Of a DNA stretch of 64,000 nt, positions 35,617 to 44,378 are shown in pieces. The notes beneath the pieces were generated by a model. It saw only the letters and a list, made by a program, of their open reading frames with translations, searched no databases and was not told the DNA's origin. Origin of the DNA: Acanthopleuribacter pedis (GTDB lineage Bacteria; Acidobacteriota; Holophagae; Acanthopleuribacterales; Acanthopleuribacteraceae); assembly GCF_017377855.1 (NCBI RefSeq), contig NZ_JAFREP010000008.1, positions 62,001 to 126,000 of the forward strand. The letters run 5' to 3'. The position numbers were made by a program, and so were the translations under genes. Position 1 is the first letter of the stretch. Each line of letters starts with the position of its first letter.

Positions 35617-36828
35617 TTACTCAGCCAGGCGTTTGAGGATGGGTTTGAGTTTGGTGACCGTGGGGATGTCGCGGAAGCTGAAGCCGAACGACTGGAAATA
35701 AGCATTGGCCGCCAGCTCTTTTGCCATTTCTTTGTCGCGGGTGAGGTGGGTGTCGACGCCGAGAATCAGGCATTCCCCGCTCTCGGCCAGGTTCGCCTTG
35801 AGGCGGTTGCGCAGTGCGCCCCGGTGCCAGCGGTGGAAGAGTTCCAAGTACACGCGCATGTCGCCATGGGTCAGCACGAAGTCGGGGAACACGAAATCAC
35901 CGTTGGGGAGTTGCAGCGACTTGGTGCCCGCCTCCGCCTGCCAGCCCGGCACCTTTTCCTGTACCGATTGGATCAGCAGCTCGAAGCTTTCCGGCACGTA
36001 GGCACCGGTCGCTTGAGTGTAGGGCTGCAATTTGTGGCTTTGGTCCACCAGCAACACGCCGGGTTTTTTGCCGCGGATGCGGATCTCCGCCGCCAGCGAC
36101 CACTTCTTTTGGTGCAGCAGTGCCGGAAAAAACCGGGCCAGGTTCATGCCGTAGCGTTTGGTTTGCTGGAACAGGCTGAGCGGGCCGTCCAAGGTGAGTT
36201 GGTAACCCTCCGCCGTGTCTTTGACCGCCACCATCAGTTGGTGGAACTTCAGGTGGCGGAACAGGTCGCGCAAAACCGCTAAATCTTTGACCGGCAAGGT
36301 GATGGTTACCGATTCAGCTTGGAGTAGCAGACTTTGAACCAGTGCCGCGTTGTACCGGGCGATCAGTTTATCACCCGTAATTTCGCGGACCGCTTCCAGG
36401 GGTTGATACATCTCCAGGTCGCTGTAAAGCTGTTGGTCCAGTTCAGCCGGCTTGGTTTGCTGTTGTGCCGCCACCGCTTCGCGGTAGGCTTCCAAGCTTG
36501 GCCAGGGTCCTTGCGCCATCAGCGCGTTGGCTGATTCGAATACCTGGTCGCGCTGGGCGATCATGTCCTCGTTGGCCGGCTCCGCGAATCGGCAGCGGTC
36601 CCACATCAACTTGGTCAAACCTTTGGCGACCTGGTTGTTGAGCGGGCAGTTTTCCAGCAGGCGCCCCGTCTGTTCCTGGAGCGCGCGTTTGGTGCTGCCG
36701 ATGTGCTGCTCAAACAGGGTCACCAAGCAGTCGGCGAGGGAAAAGGCCGTGTCGTCGTTTTTTTTGATCCAGGTCGGTTTAATCGTGCCCTTGAGGTTGC
36801 GGAAGCGGATCAGGTCCTTGGTAAGCAT
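35617..36828 (-). CDS. DUF790 / Bax1-like nuclease
   Basis: The 403-residue protein matches the DUF790 layout: N-terminal MLTKDLIRFRNLKGTIKPTW, central LDQQLYSDLEMYQPLEAV and a late PD-(D/E)xK-like site (FVFPDFVLTHGDMRVYLELF). In archaea this family (Bax1) partners with the XPB helicase as a structure-specific nuclease in nucleotide excision repair. Here the gene starts 50 bp inside the end of an XPB-like helicase gene, which reproduces that pairing and makes the assignment stronger. Confidence 0.9.
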   Translation of the reverse strand: MLTKDLIRFRNLKGTIKPTWIKKNDDTAFSLADCLVTLFEQHIGSTKRALQEQTGRLLENCPLNNQVAKGLTKLMWDRCRFAEPANEDMIAQRDQVFESANALMAQGPWPSLEAYREAVAAQQQTKPAELDQQLYSDLEMYQPLEAVREITGDKLIARYNAALVQSLLLQAESVTITLPVKDLAVLRDLFRHLKFHQLMVAVKDTAEGYQLTLDGPLSLFQQTKRYGMNLARFFPALLHQKKWSLAAEIRIRGKKPGVLLVDQSHKLQPYTQATGAYVPESFELLIQSVQEKVPGWQAEAGTKSLQLPNGDFVFPDFVLTHGDMRVYLELFHRWHRGALRNRLKANLAESGECLILGVDTHLTRDKEMAKELAANAYFQSFGFSFRDIPTVTKLKPILKRLAE

Positions 36829-38206
36829 GGTGTTTTTTCCTACGTTGGTTGACGAAATACTCGCGTGTATCCTTGGCGATCAACTCGTACAGTTTCGCGG
36901 TTTTACCGGGGCGGGCGCGCAAGATGCGGCCCAGCCGTTGCACGTGTTCGCGCACGCTGCCGCTGCCTGAAACCACCACCGCCACGTTGGCCTCGGGGAC
37001 GTCGACGCCCTCGTTGAGCACTTTTGAGGTCACCAACACGCGGAAACGGCCCGAGCGGAAGGCGTCCAGAAAGGCGACCCGCTCCTTGGGTTTGGTTTGG
37101 TGGGTCAGCACCGGCAGCACAAACAGGCGACCCAGATCGTACGCGCTTTCGTTGTCCTGGGTGAACACGATGATGCGGTCCTCCACGTGGCGTTGCAGGA
37201 TGGCCCACAGGGCCGCGCGTTTGGCGTGGGAGGCCAAGCTCAGTTTTTTCTGGGTTTGGTAGGCGCGCAGGGCCGCCCGCCCGTGGGGCGTTTTGCTCGC
37301 CTGCCAAATGAATTTGGCCCAGCCGTTGGGTTGGCGGAAATCAATGCCCGAGCCGCGCAGGAAACTAATGTATTCCGTGTAGGCCGCCTCGTAGGCCTCG
37401 CGCTCGTCGCTGTCCATTTCGACCTCAACCGTTTCCACCTCATAAGGCGCCAAGGTGTAGCCGGTCAAATCGTGAATGTACGCACGGTAGACCTGGCCGC
37501 CGCACAAATCGTAAAGCTGTTCCTCGCGGCCGTCGCTGCGTTCCGGGGTCGCCGTCAGTCCAAGCCGAAACGGGGCCAAGCTGCCGATTGCCAGGAATTG
37601 GTATTGGTCGCCCGGTAGCCGGTGGCATTCGTCGAAAATGATCGTGCCGAAACGGTTGCCGATCCGTTCCAGGTGGATCAGCATGCTGTCGTAGGTACTG
37701 ACCGTGATCGGTTCGATCTCGCTGTAGCCGCCACCCAGTCGTCCGATCGGCATGTTGAAGAATTTTTCAAGGACCTGGTGCCATTGGATCAACAGGTCGA
37801 TGGTGGGCACGTGAATCAGCGTGGGCCGTTGCGCGACCGCCATCGCCATCACCGCGAGGATGGTTTTGCCCGCGCCGGTCGGCAGCACCACCACCCCTTG
37901 GTTGCCGTTCTCGCGCCAAGCCGCCAGCGCTTCCGCTTGGTAGGGGCGGGGTGTGATCGCCTCGCGCTGTTGGAAGGGGAGCGGGCCGTAATCGCGGGCC
38001 TCGTCGCGGTAGTTCACGCCGGCCTGGCGCAGGGCCGTGACCAGTTCGCGGTAACGGCGGGCCGGCGCACGCCAACACAAGGCGCGTTTGTCCCATTTCA
38101 ATTCGGGACAGACCAACTCGTGTTGCGGCGATAAACCTTTAAGCGTCAGGGTGGCGCGGTGGTAGGCGAGGATCGCCGTCGCGCCCTCGGTGGGTGTGGC
38201 CGACAT
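36779..38206 (-). CDS. XPB-like superfamily 2 DNA helicase
   Basis: The protein has about 475 residues. Helicase motifs are motif I (VVVLPTGAGKTILAVMAMA), motif II (IIFDECHRLPG), motif III (GLTATPERSDGREE), IV-V (VLVTSKVLNEGVDVPEANV) and VI (REHVQRLGRILRARPGK). The N-terminal region (LAYHRATLTLKG, YGPLPFQQREAITPRPYQ) resembles the damage-recognition end of short XPB homologues. The ATG at 38206 is used rather than an upstream TTG. It overlaps the DUF790/Bax1-like gene by 50 bp, so the two proteins are probably made together for DNA unwinding and incision. Confidence 0.92.
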   Translation of the reverse strand: MSATPTEGATAILAYHRATLTLKGLSPQHELVCPELKWDKRALCWRAPARRYRELVTALRQAGVNYRDEARDYGPLPFQQREAITPRPYQAEALAAWRENGNQGVVVLPTGAGKTILAVMAMAVAQRPTLIHVPTIDLLIQWHQVLEKFFNMPIGRLGGGYSEIEPITVSTYDSMLIHLERIGNRFGTIIFDECHRLPGDQYQFLAIGSLAPFRLGLTATPERSDGREEQLYDLCGGQVYRAYIHDLTGYTLAPYEVETVEVEMDSDEREAYEAAYTEYISFLRGSGIDFRQPNGWAKFIWQASKTPHGRAALRAYQTQKKLSLASHAKRAALWAILQRHVEDRIIVFTQDNESAYDLGRLFVLPVLTHQTKPKERVAFLDAFRSGRFRVLVTSKVLNEGVDVPEANVAVVVSGSGSVREHVQRLGRILRARPGKTAKLYELIAKDTREYFVNQRRKKHHAYQGPDPLPQPQGHD

Positions 38207-38255
38207 ATGGTGGGGACTCCCGTGCAAAGGTAGCCCATCCTAACACGACGGGCCT

Positions 38256-38436
38256 CGCCCGCATTTCGGCTTCCAGCAGAATTCCTTGCGATTACTTTGC
38301 TTACTCGGTCGAGCCGCCTTCACCGTAGCGCTGCTACGCCGAAAGGTCGGACCCTTGTGCCGTCTCTCGGTCGTAATCTTCGTACTCACAAGGGTTTCGG
38401 CTTCTCGCGACGAATCCTTGTAAGCAATGCGGGCTA
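38256..38436 (+). repeat. stop-abutting palindromic repeat, copy 3
   Basis: This copy shares the core with copy 2 (GTAGCGCTGCTACGCCGAAA, TCTCGGTCGTAATCTTCGTA). The left end is rearranged (CGCATTTCGGCTTCCAGCAG). The right end GCGGGCTA supplies, on the minus strand, the TAG stop of the PAS sensor gene at 38434-38436. Confidence 0.9.
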
Positions 38437-40743
38437 GTTGGGGATTTGGATCAGGAAGGTGGTGCCCACGTCGGGTTTGGAGGAAACCTCAATGCCGCCT
38501 TTAATCAGGTCGAGGTACCCTTTGGCCGTGGCCAGCCCGAGACCGAGGTGGCCGTTGTTACCGCGATCCGTCGGGCTTTGGTAAAAGGGCTCGAATAACT
38601 TGGACAACTCGCTGACATCCAAGCCGGGGCCGCTGTCCTGGAAGGTCATCGCCAGGCCCTGTTCCGTGAGCGTTGCCCGCACGCGGACCTTGCCGCGGCC
38701 GGAGAAACGGACCGCGTTGTCGAGCAGGTGGCACGACAGACTCTCCAGCAGGTGGATGTCCACGCTGATTTGCGCCTCGCGCGAGGTCACGTCGTTCACC
38801 CATTCGCACTGGGCCGAGGTTTCGCCGGTACGTTCCTTCAGGCGGGAGAACAGTTCGTCGACCATCACCCGTACGTTGCACAACTCGGGTAGCGCCAGAA
38901 TTTTGCCGCCTTTGATTTGCAGGAATTCAATCGCCGTTTCCAGCATGCCCAGCGTGAAATTGATCTGCTCTTCGACGATTTTGACGTCTTGTTTCTGTTC
39001 GTCGCTGAGCACGTTTTCCAAATCGCGGCGCAGCAGGCCCGCGTAACCCATGATGACGTGGATCGGGATTTTGAGGCGTTTGGCCAGCGTTTCGGCAAAA
39101 CCGCGTTGGTCACGGGTTTCGCGGATCAGGGTGGCCAGGTCCGTTTGGAGTTGCAGATTGGTTTTGCGGAAGTACTGCAGTGAGTCTTGCAACGCGGGTG
39201 TGTCCACCGGGGCAAGGTTCTCTGTGTCGCCGAAACGCGGCGTGAGGAATGCCAGAAAACCCGCTTTATCGTCGTCGTCGAAGTGGTAGGTCGCCGTGTG
39301 GAGGAAAAACGACAAGGCGCTCCCGTCCTTGGCGCGCAACTCAATTTCTTGGTTGGCCACGTGGTTGCCGCGTAGGAAGCGGCGAATGTACTTGTTGAAT
39401 TTGAGCCGTTGTTCCTCGCGCATGAACAACTCGTTGATAAAGGAAACCCGTCGCAAATTGCGGTTGGAGTAACCCATTTTTTCGAGGAGGAAACGGTTCA
39501 CCAGTGCCACCGATCCGTCGGCCCGGAAGCCGAGCACGCCGAGCGGGGCCACGTCGAGCGTGTGTTTGAGGTTCTGGTGCATGCGGTCCAGGCCTTTTTT
39601 GAGGCGGGCCTGATCCTCGCGGTCGATGATTTCGATAAACAACACCGGCCCTTGATCGTCGCCGAAGTCCACAATCGAAAGGTCGGCCGGGAAAATCTCC
39701 TCCGTGGCGCTTTTGCATTGGGTGCGCACGATGTGGAAGTGGTTGCGGTTCAGCGAGGTAGAGATCTGGTCGAACACCTCGATCCACTCCTCCGGGGGGA
39801 AAAGGTCGCGCAGGCTGAGCTCGGGGCGCTGACGTTTCAGGAAACGCAGGCGTTTGGTGAAGGCGTTGTTCCAGTCGATTAAGGCCAGCGAGGTGGGTTC
39901 CACCAGAACCACCGGATGGTCGTAGGCTTGCAGCAACAGATCGCAGCGTTGGCGCAACACCTTGGCCTTGAGTTGGGCGTCCATCACGCTTTTTTCCAGC
40001 AGCTTGACGAAGTCGTCCGATCGTTGCGCCGCCTCTTTTTCAGCCGTGATATCTACCATCACGCCGACGATGAAGCGTCGCCCACCCGGTACATCCACCC
40101 GATAGCAGGATTCCAGCGCCGTTTTCACCGTGCCGTCCGCCGAGTTAAAGGCAAACTCGTGGTGGTCGAAGAACCCGTCTCGTTCCAGGTGGTCCAGCAT
40201 TACGCGGCGCTCCCGGCTTTCCACGTACAAATCGTGTTCAATGTCCAGTTCCAGCAAGGCTTCCACCGACTGATAACCCAGCATTTCTACCAGGGCCTCG
40301 TTGCACTGGATGAAGCGGCCTTCCAGCGAGGAAATGTACATCCCGTCGCGGGCGTTAAAAAAAATGGTTTCGTAGGGTTCGATGAGGCTGTGGTTTTTGG
40401 CTACCTTGCCGGACACCTTTTCGGTGAGGACCACAATCGACTGATCAAACCAGGTGAGCAGCTTGGGGAGATCTTCCGTGTCGCCCGCGTCCAGCATGCG
40501 CGCCACAATCGCGTTTTTGAGACGCTGGAGTTGGAAGATGATGTCGGCTGGTGTATCATCCGTGTTTTCAATCATCCAGAGCATTTGTTGGTCGATGGGG
40601 GTTTCGTTGGAGAGGTAGTCGGCAAGCGCCTCGTAAATAATGAGCCAGGGTTTCGGGACCCCGCATAAGTCGCTGTTGGCAAATCCTTCAATCGCTTCGG
40701 CAATCCACTTTTTCACGTTATGCATACTGAGCGTTGCCACCAT
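38434..40743 (-). CDS. PAS sensor histidine kinase lacking the phosphoacceptor His
   Basis: The protein has about 770 residues. An N-terminal helical domain precedes PAS domain 1 (FNARDGMYISSLEGRFIQCN), with a PAC-like VDVPGGRRFIVGVMVDIT. Two more PAS-like segments follow (around LALIDWNNAFTKRLRF and LGVLGFRADGSVALVNRF). The HisKA-like helix reads TLAKRLKIPIHVIMGYAGLL, where the usual S-H-E-L-R-T-P is A-K-R-L-K-I-P: Lys555 replaces His. The ATPase domain is intact (DNAVRFSG, DSGPGLD, GLGLATAKGYLDL). It is probably a signalling pseudokinase or allosteric partner. The start at 40743 fits GAGG spacing. Confidence 0.85.
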   Translation of the reverse strand: MVATLSMHNVKKWIAEAIEGFANSDLCGVPKPWLIIYEALADYLSNETPIDQQMLWMIENTDDTPADIIFQLQRLKNAIVARMLDAGDTEDLPKLLTWFDQSIVVLTEKVSGKVAKNHSLIEPYETIFFNARDGMYISSLEGRFIQCNEALVEMLGYQSVEALLELDIEHDLYVESRERRVMLDHLERDGFFDHHEFAFNSADGTVKTALESCYRVDVPGGRRFIVGVMVDITAEKEAAQRSDDFVKLLEKSVMDAQLKAKVLRQRCDLLLQAYDHPVVLVEPTSLALIDWNNAFTKRLRFLKRQRPELSLRDLFPPEEWIEVFDQISTSLNRNHFHIVRTQCKSATEEIFPADLSIVDFGDDQGPVLFIEIIDREDQARLKKGLDRMHQNLKHTLDVAPLGVLGFRADGSVALVNRFLLEKMGYSNRNLRRVSFINELFMREEQRLKFNKYIRRFLRGNHVANQEIELRAKDGSALSFFLHTATYHFDDDDKAGFLAFLTPRFGDTENLAPVDTPALQDSLQYFRKTNLQLQTDLATLIRETRDQRGFAETLAKRLKIPIHVIMGYAGLLRRDLENVLSDEQKQDVKIVEEQINFTLGMLETAIEFLQIKGGKILALPELCNVRVMVDELFSRLKERTGETSAQCEWVNDVTSREAQISVDIHLLESLSCHLLDNAVRFSGRGKVRVRATLTEQGLAMTFQDSGPGLDVSELSKLFEPFYQSPTDRGNNGHLGLGLATAKGYLDLIKGGIEVSSKPDVGTTFLIQIPN

Positions 40744-41253
40744 GGTCATGCCTCGTTCATTGTCGCGCGCCGTACCAGGGAACGGCCGCGGATCGTCTGT
40801 CGCGCGCAACCACCTGCCGACTGAGAAACAGGCGATGGGTTTTCTGATATTCCATAACGAGGGACGGCCCTCCACCCAGGTATGTCGAAAAAAGACCCGT
40901 GAAGGTTTGCGGTAATTGTTTAAAAGCGTTCATGAGACCGTCCGATTGCCTTTCATTCTATGCCTGGCCGAGGTCGATTTCAATGGTGGCAATGTAAAAG
41001 AACGGATAACCGGACGACTTGGGAACGCTAAGTCGAGGACTGATTGTTAACATGAATATTTGATGGTGTTTAGCTGGTTTGTGTAGCTGCCGTCACCCTG
41101 TCTTTTTTTCGAGGGAGCCGCCCTTTTCGCGGCTTGACCGCGGCGGCGGTCAAGGACACCCTTTTTCGTGTCGTGGATCGGGTATAATCGCGCACACGGC
41201 GCACCCCGGGGGCCTGCCGCTCACAGGGGGCGCCGTCTTTTGAGGAGCACACC
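40744..41253. other. intergenic region between divergent genes
   Basis: No gene is supported. A strong 22 bp hairpin sits at 41133-41154; otherwise I see nothing specific. Confidence 0.55.
41133..41154. other. perfect 9-bp-stem hairpin upstream of tadA
   Basis: CTTGACCGC, loop GGCG, GCGGTCAAG. It is followed ten bases later by a short T-run. It could be a terminator or a leader structure; there is no direct support for either. Confidence 0.35.
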
Positions 41254-41754
41254 ATGGATCACCAGGACTACATGCGGGCCGCTTTCCGTTTGGCCGCGGA
41301 TGCCGCCGCGGTTGACGAGGTGCCGGTCGGCGCGTTGTGCGTCCGGGACGGGGTGCGGTTGGGCGAAGGTTTTAACCAAAACATCAGCTGCCGGGATCCC
41401 TCGGCCCACGCCGAGATTTTGGCCCTGCGCGACGCCTGCGCCTACATTGACAACTACCGCCTGCTCGATACCACCCTGTATGTCACCCTGGAACCCTGTC
41501 TGATGTGTTTTACCGCTTGTGTCCACGCCCGTGTGAAACGCATTGTGTTCGGCGCCTACGATCCCAAGCAGGGTTTTACCCACATCCTTGGGGAATCCCA
41601 ACGCGCCTCGCTCAACCATCAAATCGAGGTCGTCCCCGGCGTCTTGGAAGCCGAGGCACAGGAACAAATTCGCGCCTTTTTTCGCGAGAAGCGCGCGCGT
41701 GGGAAACGGAAGTGGATGAGAAAGGCCGGCCTTGAACCGCCGACCGAAAGCTAG
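41254..41754 (+). CDS. tadA: tRNA-specific adenosine deaminase
   Basis: The 166-residue cytidine-deaminase-fold enzyme makes inosine at the wobble position of tRNA-Arg(ACG). The zinc site is complete: HAE (His52, catalytic Glu54) and PCLMC (Cys82, Cys85). DEVPVGALCVRDG and VKRIVFGAYDPKQGF are typical TadA blocks. GAGGAGC precedes the ATG. An acetyltransferase gene follows on the same strand after 117 bp. Confidence 0.93.
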   Translation: MDHQDYMRAAFRLAADAAAVDEVPVGALCVRDGVRLGEGFNQNISCRDPSAHAEILALRDACAYIDNYRLLDTTLYVTLEPCLMCFTACVHARVKRIVFGAYDPKQGFTHILGESQRASLNHQIEVVPGVLEAEAQEQIRAFFREKRARGKRKWMRKAGLEPPTES

Positions 41755-41871
41755 CGATACGGGTGGACGGCAGGGTGTGCGTTGTAACGCAACCGAAGAC
41801 GCACCTGCACCGCCGTGAATCGTCCCATGTGGGTTCCCTAAAAAACGAGACACATTCGCAAGGAGCAGCAG

Positions 41872-42351
41872 ATGCCCGAAATGAAATTACGTATGGCCGC
41901 GCCCGAAGACGCCGCGGTGATTCTCGACCTTGTCAAACAATTGGCCGAATACGAAAAAGCGTTGCATGAGGTGGTTTGCACCGAGGCCGACATCCTGCGT
42001 GACGGATTTGGCGCGCGCCCGATTTGGGAATGTGTGCTGGCCGAATTAGACGGGGTTCCCGTCGGCATGGCGCTGTTTTTTCCGACTTGGTCGACCTGGA
42101 CCGGACACGCGCGCCTCTACCTGGAAGACCTCTTTGTGACCCCGGCCGCGCGCGGTCGCGGCGTCGGCATGGCGCTGTTCCGAAAATTGGCCGAAATCGC
42201 CTTGGCGCGCCAATACGCGTGCATCGATTGGCAGGTGTTGGACTGGAACGAACCCGCGATTGAGTTTTACAAAAATTTGGGCGCTGAGTTTCGCCGCGAA
42301 TGGTTTAACTACCGTTTGCAAGGCGATGCGCTTAAGGAACTCGCCGGCTAA
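41872..42351 (+). CDS. GNAT N-acetyltransferase (spermidine/diamine acetyltransferase-like)
   Basis: The 159-residue single-domain GNAT has the acetyl-CoA loop ARGRGVGMALFRKL with LYLEDLFVTPAA before it. The C-terminal DWQVLDWNEPAIEFYKNLGAE is the motif typical of the SAT/thialysine acetyltransferase group (WxVLDWNxPAIxFY). It likely acetylates a polyamine or small amine; the substrate is not proven. AAGGAGCAGCAG precedes the ATG. Confidence 0.9.
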   Translation: MPEMKLRMAAPEDAAVILDLVKQLAEYEKALHEVVCTEADILRDGFGARPIWECVLAELDGVPVGMALFFPTWSTWTGHARLYLEDLFVTPAARGRGVGMALFRKLAEIALARQYACIDWQVLDWNEPAIEFYKNLGAEFRREWFNYRLQGDALKELAG

Positions 42352-42373
42352 ACCCGGCTAGCCGGGCACAAAA

Positions 42374-42400
42374 AAGCGCGGCGGGAATGCCACCGCGCTT
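42374..42400 (-). terminator. rho-independent terminator of the M17 peptidase gene
   Basis: On the minus strand AAGCGCGG pairs with CCGCGCTT, followed by TTTTTGTG. It lies a few bases beyond the peptidase stop, and the gene on the other strand ends just 23 bp away. Confidence 0.8.
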
Positions 42401-42406
42401 GGTCCC

Positions 42407-43804
42407 TTAGTCGCGGTAGCGTTTTTCCAGGAAGCGGAACACCGCGCGTAAGGCCGAGGCTTCACCGCCCTTGGGCGAGCCTGGCTGGGCGTCGTTGCGC
42501 CAGGCGAAAACATCGAAATGAATCCAATTGGCGAAGGGTTTGACAAATTCGTGAAGGTATAAAGCGGCCGTGATCGCGCCGCCCAGCGGGCCGGTCGCGC
42601 AATTGCTGATGTCGGCGATGGTGCTGTTCAGCATTTTGCGATACGGACGCCACAGCGGCATGCGCCACACCGGGTCGGCCACCTCGTCGGCGGCGTCTTC
42701 CAAGGCCCGGGCCAGCTCGGTTTCTTGGGTCCAGAAGCCCGGCAGATCTTGGCCCAGCGCCACGCGGGCGGCACCGGTCAGGGTCGCCATGTTGATCAGC
42801 AGGTCCGGTGATTCGGTCAGGGCCTCGGCTAAAGCGTCGCACATGACGATCCGGCCCTCGGCGTCGGTATTGTGGATTTCAACCGAAATCCCTTTTCGGG
42901 TTTGGATCACGTCGCCGGGTCGGTAGGCCTCGGGACCCGCCGCGTTTTCGACCGCGGGAATTAACAGGCGCAAACGGACCGGCAGCTTTTCCGCCATGAT
43001 CAGTTTGGCAAGGGCCAGGGTGATCGCACCGCCGCCCATGTCTTTTTTCATCCAGCGCATACTGGTGGCGCCTTTGAGGTCCAGGCCGCCCGCGTCAAAA
43101 ACCACGCCTTTACCGACCAAGGAGAGCTTGGGGTGATCGGGGTTGCCCCAGCGTAAATCGATGAGGGTCGGTGGGCGGTGGCTGCCCTTGCCGACCGCGT
43201 AAATCGCGGGATAGTTGGCTTCCAGCAGTTCCTTGCCGCGGGTGAGTTGGACCTCGGCCCCGAATTCCTCCGCGATTTCCATCGCTTGGCCGGCCAGTTC
43301 GGCGGGTCCCATGTCCTCGGCCGGGGTGTTCACCAGGTCGCGCGCCAAAAAGACCGCCTCCAACTGGTTCTTGAGCGCGGCGCGGTTGACCGTTTCCGGT
43401 ACATAAATTGCCGCTTTGGGTTTGGCTTCTTTGCTGAGGTAGCGGCCGAAACGGTAACTCGCCAAACCCCAGCCGAGGTAGAACTGAAGTTGCTCCTGTG
43501 CTTCCATGTCCTTGTCGTCGAGGTGCAGCGCCGGCGTTGGGGAACAACCCGCCCCCGCTTTGGCGCCGAGCAAAACCCAGCCGCGCGGATCTTCCGGCCA
43601 ACCTTGGGTTCCCAGCAACACTTTTTCGACGGCGCCGTCTCGGTTGGGAATGATGAGGGTTTGTCCGAAGGAGGCTTCGAACCGGTTATGCGCCATAAAG
43701 TTTTGGAGAAAGGGGTCGCTGCCTTCTACCAGCGCTTCGTAGTCGTTTTTGTCCACCAACTGAAGGGGAACTGTTTGGTTTGGGTCGTCTCTAAAGCAAT
43801 CCAT
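42407..43804 (-). CDS. leucyl aminopeptidase family M17
   Basis: The 465-residue cytosolic metallopeptidase carries the family signature NTDAEGRIVMCDALAEA with metal ligands Asp and Glu. VGKGVVFDAGGLDLKGATSMRWMKKDMGG holds the other metal-binding residues and the active-site Lys. The N-terminal third is divergent, as is usual. It starts at an ATG behind GCAGGAGG and ends at a clear terminator. It is related to PepA/PepB-type enzymes; the exact specificity is unknown. Confidence 0.92.
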   Translation of the reverse strand: MDCFRDDPNQTVPLQLVDKNDYEALVEGSDPFLQNFMAHNRFEASFGQTLIIPNRDGAVEKVLLGTQGWPEDPRGWVLLGAKAGAGCSPTPALHLDDKDMEAQEQLQFYLGWGLASYRFGRYLSKEAKPKAAIYVPETVNRAALKNQLEAVFLARDLVNTPAEDMGPAELAGQAMEIAEEFGAEVQLTRGKELLEANYPAIYAVGKGSHRPPTLIDLRWGNPDHPKLSLVGKGVVFDAGGLDLKGATSMRWMKKDMGGGAITLALAKLIMAEKLPVRLRLLIPAVENAAGPEAYRPGDVIQTRKGISVEIHNTDAEGRIVMCDALAEALTESPDLLINMATLTGAARVALGQDLPGFWTQETELARALEDAADEVADPVWRMPLWRPYRKMLNSTIADISNCATGPLGGAITAALYLHEFVKPFANWIHFDVFAWRNDAQPGSPKGGEASALRAVFRFLEKRYRD

Positions 43805-44156
43805 CGAAACCTCCTGCGTTGTAACTGAAAAGTGTATTGCCTATTCTGTCCCAACCTACGGTGTTGGTGCGGATTATTTTTCAAGCGCGGTGGGGCCGGT
43901 ACCGGGATAGGTTGTCGGCACCCCGGCGTCGTTCTGTATCCAGGACGAATCGCTGTGTCGGCGGCCGATGTGTGGTTGTCAAAGGGCGCTTTCTTACGAA
44001 AATTCACCTGGCAGATGGGGATTTTCGGATTGTGCGTAAGTTTTGTTGATTCCTTGTTTCGTGTCGGGGTGCGATTGCTAGAATAGACGGGCACCGCTCG
44101 CTTCGGTTGCGTCAGAAGGCTGCCGATCGAGCGGGATTTTGATACCGGAGGTTTTT
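43805..44156. other. intergenic region with promoter of the selenoprotein gene
   Basis: No gene is supported. The right part has an extended -10-like TGCTAGAAT at 44076-44084 and a good Shine-Dalgarno (CCGGAGG) just before the selenoprotein ATG. Confidence 0.55.
44076..44084 (+). promoter_or_regulatory. extended -10-like promoter element (TGCTAGAAT)
   Basis: TGC-TAGAAT lies 72 bp before the selenoprotein ATG. A TTGTTT 16-17 bp further upstream is a weak -35 candidate with 19 bp spacing to the hexamer. Confidence 0.4.
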
Positions 44157-44378
44157 ATGAAGAAATTGTTCATCAAATACTGCGGCATGTGAAACTACAA
44201 ACCGAAAGCAACCAGTTTGGTTGCCTATTTGGAATCCCTGGATTCCTTTGAGACCGAGCTCGAAGTAGGTTCCGCCGGTGTGTTCGATGTGTACGTCGAC
44301 GGCCGCTTGATTTTTTCCAAACACAAGGAGAACCGCTTTCCCGAACATGATGAAATCCGCCAAACCCTTGGAATTTAG
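44157..44378 (+). CDS. SelW/Rdx-family selenoprotein with in-frame TGA (Sec12)
   Basis: The frame is 73 residues if the TGA at 44190-44192 is read as selenocysteine. It starts MKKLFIKYCGM-U-NYKPKATSLVAYLE, so the thioredoxin-fold redox motif is Cys9-x-x-Sec12, as in the SelW/Rdx family. The rest fits the family: SAGVFDVYVDGRLIFSKHK, then RFPEHDEIRQTL. After the TGA lies a hairpin GCAACC-AGTTT-GGTTGC (44208-44224) whose loop has a G at its second base, 23 nt after the TGA, within the range described for bacterial SECIS elements. GGAGG is 5 bases before the ATG. Standard gene callers would miss it. Selenocysteine genes (selA-D) are not in this window. Confidence 0.85.
44208..44224 (+). promoter_or_regulatory. 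bacterial SECIS-like hairpin
   Basis: A six-base-pair stem GCAACC/GGTTGC has the five-base loop AGTTT. It lies within the coding sequence just after the TGA codon, where SelB-bound Sec-tRNA would recognise it. Confidence 0.7.

Noticed and set aside
29455-38206. A named phage-defence system (for example AVAST or BREX)
   Set aside because: Domain content overlaps with STAND-type immunity, but gene composition does not match any system I can name, so only the inference of a defence-like role is given.
44190-44192. Stop codon or frameshift (pseudogene) in the small redox gene
   Set aside because: Frame, residues and family spacing are intact on both sides of the TGA and a SECIS-like hairpin follows, so selenocysteine is the better reading.
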